A stretch of DNA of 26,653 nt from Bacillota bacterium (GTDB lineage Bacteria > Bacillota > Clostridia > Christensenellales > Aristaeellaceae). The stretch covers positions 1 to 26,653 of the forward strand of contig JAEWRJ010000099.1 of NCBI GenBank assembly GCA_023460055.1. The letters run 5' to 3'. This document shows, in pieces, positions 13,997-22,706 of the stretch. The translations under genes and the position numbers were made by a program. Position 1 is the first letter of the stretch. Every line of letters starts with the position of its first letter. The notes beneath the pieces are model-generated. The model was not told where the DNA came from. It saw only the letters and a list, made by a program, of their open reading frames with translations, and did not search any database.

Positions 13997-15914
13997 GGAA
14001 AAAAGCGCCCGGTCCCAGGGACGGGGGGCTGAGCATATGCGGATCAAGCCGGGCACCATCAAGCGCCTGCTTTCACAGATGGCGGCGTTTAAAGGCCGCC
14101 TGGCCCTGGTGATCCTCTGCCTGATCATCAGCGCCGCGGTCGGCGCCTCCACCGCGCTGTTTTTGCGCGTGATCATAGACGATCACATTTTAAGCGCGGT
14201 GGCGGCAGGAACGCGCCTTGATTCCGGCTTCATCCGGGTCATCCTCCTGATGGCGGCCACCTACTCGGCGGGCATCGCGGCCAGCTGGGCTTCGAGTTAT
14301 TTGATGGTCAGGGTGGAGCAGGGCACGCTTCGCAACATCCGCGAGAAGCTGTTCAGCCATATGCAGACCCTGCCGGTCGGCTATTTTGATACCCACCCGG
14401 CGGGCGACGTGATGAGCCGTTTCACCAACGATACCGATACCCTCAGGCAGGCCATTTCCCAGAGCATTCCTCAGATGTTCGGATCCCTGATATCCACCCT
14501 GGCGGCCTTCTTTTCCATGCTCTATCTGAGCGTGGGGCTGACCGCGTTTGTGATAGGCTTCTCGGCGATCCTGTACCTGGTGCTCAAGGTCATCGTCAGC
14601 CGCAGCAGCTCATACTTTATCAAGCAGCAGGCCTCCCTTGGCAAACTCAATGCCTATGTGGAGGAGATGGTGAGCGGGCAGAAGGTGGTCAAGGTGTTCA
14701 CCCGCGAGGAAAAGACCAAGGAAGGCTTTGATGAGCTCAATGAGGAACTGTGCCACGCGGCCACGCAGGCGGGCAAGCTGGGCAACATCACCATGCCTGT
14801 GGTGGGCAATTTCGGCTATTTGTTGTATGTATTGCTGGCGCTGGTCGGCGGCGCAGCGGGGATCGCGGGCCTGCCCAATCTGCGGCTGGGCGGAGTGGAT
14901 ACGCTGACCATCGGCACCATCGTCTCCTTTTTGACCCTGGCGCGCAGCTTCGTCAACCCCATCGGCCAGATCAGCATGCAGTTCAACATGATCACAATGG
15001 CGCTGGCCGGCGCTTCCCGCATCTTCTCTATGATGGATGAGAAGCCGGAGGAGGATCAGGGCACGGTCACGCTGGTCAATGCCAGGGAAGAGGACGGCCA
15101 GCTCACGGAGTGCGAGACCTGCACGCAGACCTGGGCCTGGAAGCAGCAGCATTCGGACGGCACGGTCACCTATACCAGGCTGCGGGGGGACATCACATTT
15201 GACCATGTGGACTTTGAGTACGTGAAGGGTAAGCCCGTCCTGCACGATATCACCCTGTACGCGAGGCCGGGAGAGAAGGTGGCCTTCGTTGGCGCGACAG
15301 GCGCCGGCAAGACCACCATCACCAACCTGATCAACCGCTTTTACGACATTGCCGACGGCAAGATCCGCTATGACGGCATCAATATCAATAAAATCAAAAA
15401 GGCGGACCTGCGGCGGTCGCTGGGCGTGGTACTGCAGGATGTCAACCTGTTTACCGGAACCGTGATGGAGAACATCCGTTACGGCAAGCTGGACGCGACG
15501 GATGAGGAGTGCGTTGAGGCCGCCAGGCTGGCCAACGCCGACGGCTTCATCCGCATGCTGCCCCACGGCTACCAGACGGTGCTGGAGGGAGACGGCAGCG
15601 GCCTGACCCAGGGGCAGCGCCAGCTGATCTCGATCAGCCGCGCCGCGGTGGCCAACCCGCCGGTCATGATCCTGGATGAAGCGACTTCTTCCATCGACAC
15701 CCGCACGGAATCCATCGTTCAGCAGGGCATGGACGCGCTGATGAAAGGCCGTACGGTCTTCGTGATCGCCCACCGTCTGTCCACCGTGCGCAACGCCGAC
15801 GTGATCATGGTGCTTGAAAACGGCCGCATCATCGAGCGCGGCAGCCACGATCAGCTGATCGCGCAGCGGGGAAGGTATTACCAGCTGTATACGGGCGTGT
15901 TTGAACTGGAGTAA
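13989..15914 (+). CDS. Heterodimeric ABC exporter, catalytically canonical subunit (YheH/BmrD-like)
   Basis: 641 residues from ATG 13989, chosen over an in-frame ATG 30 bases earlier because AAGGAG sits 9 bases before it; the start overlaps the end of the partner gene by 8 bases. After an N-terminal tail and six membrane helices, the linker carries an extra segment of about 50 residues (CETCTQTWAWKQQHSDG) that is typical of YheH-like subunits. The ATPase domain has Walker A GATGAGKT (435-442), signature LTQGQ (539-543, a variant of LSGGQ), catalytic E564 in MILDEATSSID and switch H595 in IAHRLST. With D502/Q533 in the partner this gives one active and one degenerate ATP site. Followed by a REP-like repeat and a strong terminator. 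Confidence 0.92.
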   Translation: MDKEKSARSQGRGAEHMRIKPGTIKRLLSQMAAFKGRLALVILCLIISAAVGASTALFLRVIIDDHILSAVAAGTRLDSGFIRVILLMAATYSAGIAASWASSYLMVRVEQGTLRNIREKLFSHMQTLPVGYFDTHPAGDVMSRFTNDTDTLRQAISQSIPQMFGSLISTLAAFFSMLYLSVGLTAFVIGFSAILYLVLKVIVSRSSSYFIKQQASLGKLNAYVEEMVSGQKVVKVFTREEKTKEGFDELNEELCHAATQAGKLGNITMPVVGNFGYLLYVLLALVGGAAGIAGLPNLRLGGVDTLTIGTIVSFLTLARSFVNPIGQISMQFNMITMALAGASRIFSMMDEKPEEDQGTVTLVNAREEDGQLTECETCTQTWAWKQQHSDGTVTYTRLRGDITFDHVDFEYVKGKPVLHDITLYARPGEKVAFVGATGAGKTTITNLINRFYDIADGKIRYDGININKIKKADLRRSLGVVLQDVNLFTGTVMENIRYGKLDATDEECVEAARLANADGFIRMLPHGYQTVLEGDGSGLTQGQRQLISISRAAVANPPVMILDEATSSIDTRTESIVQQGMDALMKGRTVFVIAHRLSTVRNADVIMVLENGRIIERGSHDQLIAQRGRYYQLYTGVFELE

Positions 15915-15920
15915 GGGGAT

Positions 15921-15976
15921 AAGCAAAGCAGTTGCGAAAAGCGGCCGCAGGCCGCACTTTGCCATCGCTTCGCAAT
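15921..15976 (-). repeat. REP-like hairpin repeat, copy B
   Basis: Read on the minus strand: ATTGCGAA, then TGGCAA, a hairpin GCGGCC-TGC-GGCCGC, TTTT and CTGCT. It shares the block order of copy A at 3643-3694. It starts seven bases after the exporter stop and ends next to the terminator stem. Confidence 0.45.
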
Positions 15977-16020
15977 AAAATCGGCTGTCATGGGTTTAGG
16001 GCTCATGACAGCCGATTTTT
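15977..16020 (+). terminator. Terminator of the ABC exporter operon
   Basis: AAAATCGGCTGTCATG, an 11-base loop, then CATGACAGCCGATTTTT: a perfect 16-bp stem followed by T residues. It separates the exporter from the next operon and is probably active on both strands. Confidence 0.9.
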
Positions 16021-16050
16021 CATGAACCATTTGTTACAAAAATCCTTGGA

Positions 16051-16078
16051 TTGTTTACCTTCTTAAAGTCTTTATGAT
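16051..16078 (+). promoter_or_regulatory. Promoter of the pdp operon
   Basis: TTGTTT at 16051-16056, a 16-base spacer and TATGAT at 16073-16078. It lies between the exporter terminator and the pdp start and may drive the long co-directional run of genes that follows. Confidence 0.5.
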
Positions 16079-16115
16079 ATACTGTACGCGCGATATCTAT
16101 AGCCGGGAGGTACCC

Positions 16116-17438
16116 ATGGAGCTCATCCAAGTGATTGAAAGCAAGAAGCTGGGGCGGAGTTTAACAGGGGAAGAGATCAGCTGCTTCGCGCAGGCGGCGG
16201 CTGACCCCGCGACGCCTGATTATCAGCTGTCGGCTCTCCTGATGGCCATTCGGCTCAACGGCATGGACGCCAGGGAGACGGCGGAGCTGACGCTTGCCAT
16301 GGCCCATACCGGCGATATGCTCAAGCCCGATGTGGGCGGCGTGGCCGTTGACAAGCATTCCACCGGCGGCGTGGGCGATACCACGACGCTTATTCTGGTG
16401 CCCCTTGTGGCTGCCTGCGGCGGCAAGGTGATTAAAATGAGCGGCCGGGGCCTGGGGCATACCGGCGGCACGATCGATAAAATGGAAAGCATCCGGGGCA
16501 TGCGCACGGAGCTGGATGAAGAGGAAGCGGTCGATATCGTTCGCCGCGTCGGCTGCTGCGTGGCCGCCCAGTCGGGCGAGCTGGCGCCCGCTGACAAGCG
16601 GCTCTACGCCCTGCGTGATGTCACGTCCACCGTGGATTCGATCCCTTTGATCGCATCATCCGTGATGTCAAAGAAACTGGCGATGGGCGCTGACGGCATT
16701 GTGCTGGATATCAAGGTGGGCGGCGGCGCGCTGATGCGCACCCTGCCCGAGGCGCTGGAGCTGGGCCGGACCATGGTAGAGATCGGCCGGCATGCCGGCC
16801 GCCGCGTGGCCGCCCTGATCACGGGCATGGAGGAGCCGCTGGGCTCCCACATCGGAAACGCTTTGGAAGTGAAGGAAGCCATTGACGTACTGGCGGGCCG
16901 CGTGAAGGGGCCGCTGCTGGATGTTTCCCTCCTGCTTGGCGAAAAGATGCTGGAGTTGGCCGGCCTGTGCAAAGACGCGCAGGAAGGCCGGGATATGCTC
17001 ATCAAAGCGCTGGAAAGCGGCGCGGGCCTTGAAAAGCTGCGCCAGATGATCGAGGCGCAGGGCGGCCTTGGCGCGGTCGTCGATGATACCGGCCTGCTGC
17101 CGAAAGCAGACCTTCTGATAGCGGTCACGGCTGAAGCGGATGGCTTTGTCGCCGCCATTGACGCGCTGGAGATCGGCCTTGCCGCCAGGGGGCTGGGTGC
17201 CGGGCGCGCGCGCAAGGAAGATGTCATCGATCCCGCGGTCGGGCTGGTGCTCTCTTGCCGGGTGGGCGATGAGGTCAGGCGGGGCGATACCCTGGGCGTG
17301 ATCCATGCCAATGATATATTGAAAAGCAAGGCGGCGGCGGAGGCCCTGCGCGGATCGATCCGCCTCAGCCTAAAGCAACAGGAAAGACCCAAGCTGCTCT
17401 ACGCGGTGGTGACCGCGGAGAATACGCAGATACTATAA
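16116..17438 (+). CDS. pdp: Pyrimidine-nucleoside phosphorylase
   Basis: 440 residues from ATG 16116, with GGGAGG five bases upstream; the 14-codon open extension covers the promoter and is rejected. The enzyme splits uridine, thymidine or deoxyuridine with phosphate into the base and (deoxy)ribose-1-phosphate in nucleoside salvage. The phosphate-binding segment KHSTGGVGDTTTL and the family signature SGRGLGHTGGTIDKM (109-123) are intact, as are the alpha-domain MELIQVIESKKLGRSLTGEE and the C-terminal LSCRVGDEVRRGDTLGVIHA lipoyl-like domain. Length and motifs fit the Bacillus Pdp type; thymidine phosphorylase (DeoA) is close, and the exact base range cannot be told by eye. First gene of a co-directional cluster; the next starts 35 bases later without a visible terminator. 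Confidence 0.95.
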   Translation: MELIQVIESKKLGRSLTGEEISCFAQAAADPATPDYQLSALLMAIRLNGMDARETAELTLAMAHTGDMLKPDVGGVAVDKHSTGGVGDTTTLILVPLVAACGGKVIKMSGRGLGHTGGTIDKMESIRGMRTELDEEEAVDIVRRVGCCVAAQSGELAPADKRLYALRDVTSTVDSIPLIASSVMSKKLAMGADGIVLDIKVGGGALMRTLPEALELGRTMVEIGRHAGRRVAALITGMEEPLGSHIGNALEVKEAIDVLAGRVKGPLLDVSLLLGEKMLELAGLCKDAQEGRDMLIKALESGAGLEKLRQMIEAQGGLGAVVDDTGLLPKADLLIAVTAEADGFVAAIDALEIGLAARGLGAGRARKEDVIDPAVGLVLSCRVGDEVRRGDTLGVIHANDILKSKAAAEALRGSIRLSLKQQERPKLLYAVVTAENTQIL

Positions 17439-17472
17439 GCATAAAACGGCCTGACTGAAAGGATAGAAAAGT

Positions 17473-18621
17473 ATGAAACGGATGCTGGTGTTGTTGATGG
17501 CGCTGTCGCTTTGCGCGCTGCCCGCCCTGGCCGGACAGGGCCCGGATGTCGGCCCGCTGTCTGTGGAGGAGCTGAATGCCTTAACCGAGCGCCTTCTGGT
17601 GCGCGGCCTGGCGGATCAGCTGCCGGTAGCGGCGAGCGAAGAAGGCTTTGTGGCGACGGGCGAAGGCTATACCCTTTATTTGGAAAGCTCCGATCTCAGC
17701 CTGGACAGCGTGCTGTCCGACGCGTCCATCACACTGGAATCTTCCGAGAAAGAGGATTTTGAGGACCCGCGCGGCATCACGGTCCTGACGCCGCTGGATG
17801 TGCTCTACGCCTCCTATCCCGATAACAACCCCGGCGTGTACGGCACCGGCGAAGGCGCCGTGCTCTACCTGATGGGCGAGCTGCCGGGCGCTGTGGCGAT
17901 GGGCCTGGTCACACGCGACGGGCAGGATGTAACGCTGGTCGAACACAGCCTGTGGCAGCCTGTTGGGGATGGCTATATGCACTCGGGTTTACAATACAGC
18001 GTTGACCGCGGGCTGGTGGTGGGCATCCACTACTTCGGCGGCAGCGCCGTAAAGACATTAAGCGAAGCGCAGGAAGCCATTGCGGCTGCCCGGAGCCTGC
18101 TGAGCGCACGGGAGTACTTTGCCTTTGATACGGTGAATCCCCTGCCGCTGCAAAGCGAGGACCTGAGCTTCGGTGAGCTTGATTTCCTGGATCTGACACC
18201 GGAACACGCCGTCCAGGTCTTGGGCCGGGCGTCCTATGATGAGCGGATGAAGGATTCCAACGGGGAGGAACTGCGCGTGATGCAGTGGGACGGCGTTGAA
18301 GCCGCCTTCTCCTACGCTTCATCAGGCGAGTTCAAGCGTGCCGAGCGTGTCGACGTATCCCTGCCTGGCATTGAAGGTCCGCGCGGCCTGCGCGCGGGCA
18401 CGGAGCTCAATCAGGCCATCGGCCGGTTTGAGCACGGCGTGGAGTTTGCTTCCCCCACCCAGCTTTTGTACGGCAACGGAGAGACACCGCCCTATGGCCG
18501 CATGGAGACCCAGGGCAGCGAAGCCCAGCTGCATTACGCGCTGGATCAGGAAGGCGAAGTGATCATGCTGACGCTGATGTTCATCGACGGCGTGATGGTC
18601 AATATGTCCATATCCTACTGA
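17473..18621 (+). CDS. Secreted protein of unknown function with a duplicated beta-rich domain
   Basis: 382 residues with a clear signal peptide (MKRMLVLLMALSLCALPALA) and AAAGGA before ATG 17473; I recognise no named family. Two regions look alike: about 97-192 (EDPRGITVLTPLDVL ... LYLMGE ... LQYSVDRGLVVGIHYFGGSAV) and about 301-377 (EGPRGLRAGTELNQAI ... LLYGNGE ... LHYALDQEGEVIMLTLMFID). Shared features are the PRG turn, a T-x-L helix cap, and a terminal beta hairpin of Y-x-x-D then alternating hydrophobics, so an old internal duplication is likely. There is no lipobox cysteine, membrane anchor or sorting motif. Its neighbours are pdp upstream and the TPR/zinc-ribbon protein 51 bases downstream. 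A role at the cell surface is inferred only from secretion. Confidence 0.75.
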   Translation: MKRMLVLLMALSLCALPALAGQGPDVGPLSVEELNALTERLLVRGLADQLPVAASEEGFVATGEGYTLYLESSDLSLDSVLSDASITLESSEKEDFEDPRGITVLTPLDVLYASYPDNNPGVYGTGEGAVLYLMGELPGAVAMGLVTRDGQDVTLVEHSLWQPVGDGYMHSGLQYSVDRGLVVGIHYFGGSAVKTLSEAQEAIAAARSLLSAREYFAFDTVNPLPLQSEDLSFGELDFLDLTPEHAVQVLGRASYDERMKDSNGEELRVMQWDGVEAAFSYASSGEFKRAERVDVSLPGIEGPRGLRAGTELNQAIGRFEHGVEFASPTQLLYGNGETPPYGRMETQGSEAQLHYALDQEGEVIMLTLMFIDGVMVNMSISY

Positions 18622-18672
18622 TTCAGGAATTAGCCCGGATGGATCAGTTTATCCGCCCCGAGGAGGAGAAGC

Positions 18673-21489
18673 GTGCGCATCGACTTAAGCTGCCCTGTTG
18701 AGCTGTGGCATTTCCGCTTGCCGGCGCCTGACAAGCCCACGGTCAGCCTGCAAATGTTCAATCTGTCTGACAAGACGGTCGTCAGCATGCAGGCGGCCTT
18801 TATTTGCTACCGCGAGGATGGGGAAAGGCTGAGCCGCCAGGTGGAGCGCGTGAACGATCTGGGCGGCGCCAAACGCTCGGCCTTTGAGTTGGATGTGCTC
18901 GTTGAAGGGGGGCTGGAAGCCGCCCGGATGGATTTCGTGATCGAAAAGGTCTGGTTCATCGACGGCACAGTCTGGCGGCGCGGCCGCGAGGAGCTGGCTG
19001 ATTACCGGGATAATGCCCTGCCCGCTGGCAGACAGCTGGATACCCTGCGCCATATCGTCGGCCCGGACGCGCGGGGCTACCCCAGCGATCAGGGGGCTGT
19101 ATGGGTCTGTGTATGTGGCCGGCCCAACCCCGCGGCAGCCGGTGAATGCGCGCGCTGCCTGCGCGACAAGCGCGAGGTGTTTACCCGCAACAACAAGGCC
19201 GCCATCGAAACCATCATCTTCCAGCGCGAGAGCGCCTTGGAAGATAAGGCCCGCCAGGCCCGCGAGGAGGCGGGGCGCATGCAGCGCGAGCGCGAGCAAA
19301 AGGAGATGCAGCGCAAACGTCGGCGTAAGCGCGCGATCATCACGGGCGTGACGGTCGTGTTTCTGGGCGCTTCCGCGTGGGCTGTATATTTCCATGGCAT
19401 ACCGGCCTATAACTACTACAGGGCAAATGAACTGATCGAATCCGGCGAGTACACCCGGGCCAAAGAGATGTTCCTTGCGCTTGAAGATTACCGTGACGCC
19501 GCGGATATGGTGTTCCAAAGCGATTATCTGCGCGCGGGGGATACCCGAATAACAGGTACACTGACCTCGCTGAAGGCGGCGCAGGATATCTATGAGAGCA
19601 TCTCTGACTACAAGGATTCCGCGCGGCTGGCCCTGAGGATGCGCTATGAGCGGGCTGAGCTTCTGAGGAATGGCGCGGAATACGAGCAGGCCATTGTCCT
19701 GTATGAAGAGCTTGGCGATTATGACGGCGCCGCTGATCAGGCCCTGCTGGCCCGCTACCAGTGGGCGAATACCCTGATGGATGAACTGGATTACACAGGC
19801 GCGCGCGCCATGTTTCTGGCTCTGGGCAGCTACAGCGACGCTTCCCGCCTGGCGGAGGAATGCCTCTATCTGCCGGCCAATCGTTACCTGGAGCAGAATG
19901 AGTTTGCCCAGGCGCAGGCCCTGTTTGAGCAGATGAGCGATCAGGAGAGGGCGCAGCCCCGCCTCAAGGAGCTGTACTACCGCTGGGGCGACGAGCTGTT
20001 CGGGGAAAAGCGCTTCGATGAGGCCGCGGAAAAGTACCTGCTGGCAGGCGACTATCTGGATTCGTCGCGCAAGGCAGCCCTTTGCCTGTATGAGCCGGCG
20101 CAGATGCTGATGAATGAAGAAAAGTACGCTGAAGCCCGCGAAAAATTCTTAAAGATCCCTTATTTTGAAGACGCCCAGAAACTGGCCGAGCAGGCTGCTT
20201 TCATGCTGGGCGGCGAAGCCGCGCGCGCCGGACGCTATGAAGAGGCCATCAGCCTGCTTCGTGAAGCGCCTTCGGTGGCCGCCTCCCTGGCCGCCATCCG
20301 TGAAGCTTCCTACCTGTGGGCGGAGGAGCTGGAAGCTCAGGGGGATCAGGAGCAGGCTGCCGAGCTCTATAGCCAGGCTACGGGATACGCGGACGCGGCT
20401 GATCAAGTGCTTCGTCTGCGCTATGCCATGGGGATCGAGGCAGCCAACGCGCGGGATTTTGCTCGCGCGGCTGAGATATTCGAGGGGCTGGGCGATTATG
20501 AAACCAGCCGGGAAGAAGCGCAGCGCGCCAGGTATAATCTGGCCGTGACCCGTCTTGAAGCGGACAGCTATGAGGAGGCCATCGCCGATTTTGAACAGCT
20601 TTCCGGGTATTCCCAGAGCGCTGATTACTTAAAGCAGGCCCATTACCTCCTGGCAGGCCGGTTATTTGGTGAAGGGCAGCTGGAGGCGGCGGCTGCGCAT
20701 TACCTGGCGGCCGATGATTATGAAGATGCCTCTGAGCGCCGCCGGGAAAGTGTCTACCTGCAGGCCAAGGCTCTGCTTGAAGCGGGCGAACGGGAGGCCG
20801 CTACGCTGCTGCTCAAGCAAGTGGAGGATTACAGGGACGCGCGCGATATCCTCAACAGCACAGCCTATGAGCTGGCAAGCCAGCTGAAGGCAGCCGGCGA
20901 TTACCGCCAGGCGGCCGAGCAGTTCGCCCTGATATCCGGATATTCCGATGCGGATGTCCAGGCTGACGAGAGCTATGACCTGTATTATCAGGATGCCTAT
21001 GAGGCGGCGCGCGCCGCCATCAGGTCAGCGGATTACAAGACCGCCATCGACGCCCTGGAACCCCTGGACCGCGAGAACCCCGGCGAGAAATATCAGAACG
21101 TAAACAACATGTACCGTGAAGCGGTTTACAACTACGCGCGCGAGCTATACAACGACGGAAAGCCCTACGAGGCGCTGCCCTATTACCGCAAGATACCGGA
21201 CTACAAGGATGTATCCTCCCACCGCCTGACGCGCGTGCCCTACAGGATCCTGGGCACCTGGCAGACGGCTGACGGCAGCATGGTGATGGAGTTCCGGGAG
21301 GATGGCACCTGTACCATCGGCGGGCGTGAGTATTATTTTTACGCGCAGAATTACGCGCTCAACGCGGGCGACCGTCCGGATGACCTGGACATCGCCTACA
21401 GCATCCTCAACCTGACGGAGAAGAGCTTTAACCTCCGCCGTCTTTCTCCGCGCGCTTCCTATAGAATGACGAGGGTTGATACGCCCTGA
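18673..21489 (+). CDS. Zinc-ribbon, single-pass membrane protein with 16 TPR-like repeats
   Basis: 938 residues from GTG 18673 with AGGAGGAG upstream. The layers in order are: an N-terminal beta-rich domain (about 1-130); a zinc ribbon with C146, C148, C159 and C162 (VCVCGRPN, ECARCLRD); a charged helix (about 170-220) ending in RKRRRKR; one membrane helix at about 221-240 (IITGVTVVFLGASAWAVYF); then about 16 repeats, mostly exactly 37 residues, of the type RYERAELLRNG.EYEQAI, Y..LGDYDGAADQA; and from about 858 a small beta domain (ILGTWQTADGSMVMEFREDG). The basic patch before the helix predicts the zinc ribbon inside and the repeats outside. TPRs bind protein partners, so it may be a scaffold across the envelope; no enzyme domain is seen. 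Its stop overlaps the next start (TGATG), so it is coupled to the acyltransferase. Confidence 0.85.
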   Translation: MRIDLSCPVELWHFRLPAPDKPTVSLQMFNLSDKTVVSMQAAFICYREDGERLSRQVERVNDLGGAKRSAFELDVLVEGGLEAARMDFVIEKVWFIDGTVWRRGREELADYRDNALPAGRQLDTLRHIVGPDARGYPSDQGAVWVCVCGRPNPAAAGECARCLRDKREVFTRNNKAAIETIIFQRESALEDKARQAREEAGRMQREREQKEMQRKRRRKRAIITGVTVVFLGASAWAVYFHGIPAYNYYRANELIESGEYTRAKEMFLALEDYRDAADMVFQSDYLRAGDTRITGTLTSLKAAQDIYESISDYKDSARLALRMRYERAELLRNGAEYEQAIVLYEELGDYDGAADQALLARYQWANTLMDELDYTGARAMFLALGSYSDASRLAEECLYLPANRYLEQNEFAQAQALFEQMSDQERAQPRLKELYYRWGDELFGEKRFDEAAEKYLLAGDYLDSSRKAALCLYEPAQMLMNEEKYAEAREKFLKIPYFEDAQKLAEQAAFMLGGEAARAGRYEEAISLLREAPSVAASLAAIREASYLWAEELEAQGDQEQAAELYSQATGYADAADQVLRLRYAMGIEAANARDFARAAEIFEGLGDYETSREEAQRARYNLAVTRLEADSYEEAIADFEQLSGYSQSADYLKQAHYLLAGRLFGEGQLEAAAAHYLAADDYEDASERRRESVYLQAKALLEAGEREAATLLLKQVEDYRDARDILNSTAYELASQLKAAGDYRQAAEQFALISGYSDADVQADESYDLYYQDAYEAARAAIRSADYKTAIDALEPLDRENPGEKYQNVNNMYREAVYNYARELYNDGKPYEALPYYRKIPDYKDVSSHRLTRVPYRILGTWQTADGSMVMEFREDGTCTIGGREYYFYAQNYALNAGDRPDDLDIAYSILNLTEKSFNLRRLSPRASYRMTRVDTP

Positions 21490-22706
21490 TGCAAACGCTG
21501 ATCGCCCGCTACAAGGATATGACCCGGATCCCTGAGGGCGGGGACATACCGGCCCTGCACGGCGTGCGCGCCTTGATGGTGTTGATCGTCGCCGCCTTCC
21601 ACATCTGGCAGCAGAGCTGGCTGACGCCTGAAATCCGGCTGTTTGGCCGGGTGATCAGCGCCGATACGCTGCTGCGTTCGGGCTATTTGTGGGTGGACGG
21701 GCTGATCCTGCTGTCGGGCTTTTTGTGCTATCTTCCCTACGCGGCGGCGGCGGAGAGCGGAAAACCCCTGCCCAATATCCTTCCCTTTTACCGCAAGCGC
21801 TTCTGGCGCATCATGCCAAGCTTTGCCTTCAACCTGATGGTGATGCTGCTTTTTGTGGCTCTGCCTCAGCGGCTGTACGTTAACCCGGGCGATATGGCGC
21901 TGGATGTGCTGGCCCACCTCAGCTTCACCTTCAACTGGTTCCGGTTCAGCTATCACATGACGCCGCTTAACGGCGCTTTATGGACACTGGCGGTGGAAGT
22001 GCAGTTTTACCTGATCTTTCCGCTGCTTGCCCGGGCCTTTTCAAGGATGCCTGTACTAACCTACAGCCTGATGGCCGGCGTTGCCTTCCTGTTCCGCGCC
22101 TGGGTGGCCCTTTGGCCGCAGGCCGACATGGGCTTCAACCAGCTGCCCGCCTTCCTGGATGTGTACGCCAACGGTTTTGTGGCGGCGGGCATTTACATCA
22201 GCCTGCGCCGCCGCATGAAAGAAGACGGGTGGACGCGCGTGCTGATGACGGCCTGCGCGGCGGCGGCCTTCCTGGTACTGGCGCAGCTGGCCAGCGCGCA
22301 GGCGGGGGAAGCGGACAGCCAGGCGATCCGTCTGGGGCAGATGATGAGGCGCTATCCGCAATCGGTGATGACGGCGCTGTGCATGCTGGGCCTGTCACTG
22401 GGCCTTGGAGGCATCCGGCTGGTCTTTGGCAACCCCATCACCCGCTTTTTATCGGGGATCAGCTTCCAGGTCTATATCTGGCACCAGGTACTGGCTGTTC
22501 AGCTGCGCCAGTGGAATATCCCCTATTCCGCTGTGCCCAACCCCAACCAGATGGGCGACACTAATTGGCAGAGGCAGTATACCTGGCTGTGCTGGCTGGG
22601 GGCGCTGGCAATCGCGACTTTGGTTACCTATCTGATCGAGCGTCCGCTGGCCCGGCTGGGCCTGGGAAGCGCGTCAAACACAAAAAAGGAGAAAAAGAGA
22701 ACATGA
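21489..22706 (+). CDS. OafA-like membrane acyltransferase (acyltransferase-3 family)
   Basis: 405 residues. ATG 21489 shares a base with the stop of the TPR gene. Family hallmarks are the first-helix motif ALHGVRALMVLIVAAFHIW with the conserved His, YRKRFWRIMPSFAFNL (the arginine-rich loop before the second helix group), and NGALWTLAVEVQFYLIFPLL. Around ten membrane helices end at LIERPLARLGLG. Members acetylate or otherwise acylate surface polysaccharides, peptidoglycan or teichoic acids, or export small acylated molecules. The acceptor here is unknown; coupling to the TPR protein suggests an envelope substrate. The stop TGA overlaps the start of the aminopeptidase gene (ATGA). It is a different paralogue from the acyltransferase next to GH43. 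Confidence 0.87.
   Translation: MQTLIARYKDMTRIPEGGDIPALHGVRALMVLIVAAFHIWQQSWLTPEIRLFGRVISADTLLRSGYLWVDGLILLSGFLCYLPYAAAAESGKPLPNILPFYRKRFWRIMPSFAFNLMVMLLFVALPQRLYVNPGDMALDVLAHLSFTFNWFRFSYHMTPLNGALWTLAVEVQFYLIFPLLARAFSRMPVLTYSLMAGVAFLFRAWVALWPQADMGFNQLPAFLDVYANGFVAAGIYISLRRRMKEDGWTRVLMTACAAAAFLVLAQLASAQAGEADSQAIRLGQMMRRYPQSVMTALCMLGLSLGLGGIRLVFGNPITRFLSGISFQVYIWHQVLAVQLRQWNIPYSAVPNPNQMGDTNWQRQYTWLCWLGALAIATLVTYLIERPLARLGLGSASNTKKEKKRT

Noticed and set aside
18673..21489. The regular 111-base periodicity as a DNA tandem repeat
   Set aside because: The period exists only at protein level; the DNA of successive units has diverged too far to count as a tandem DNA repeat.
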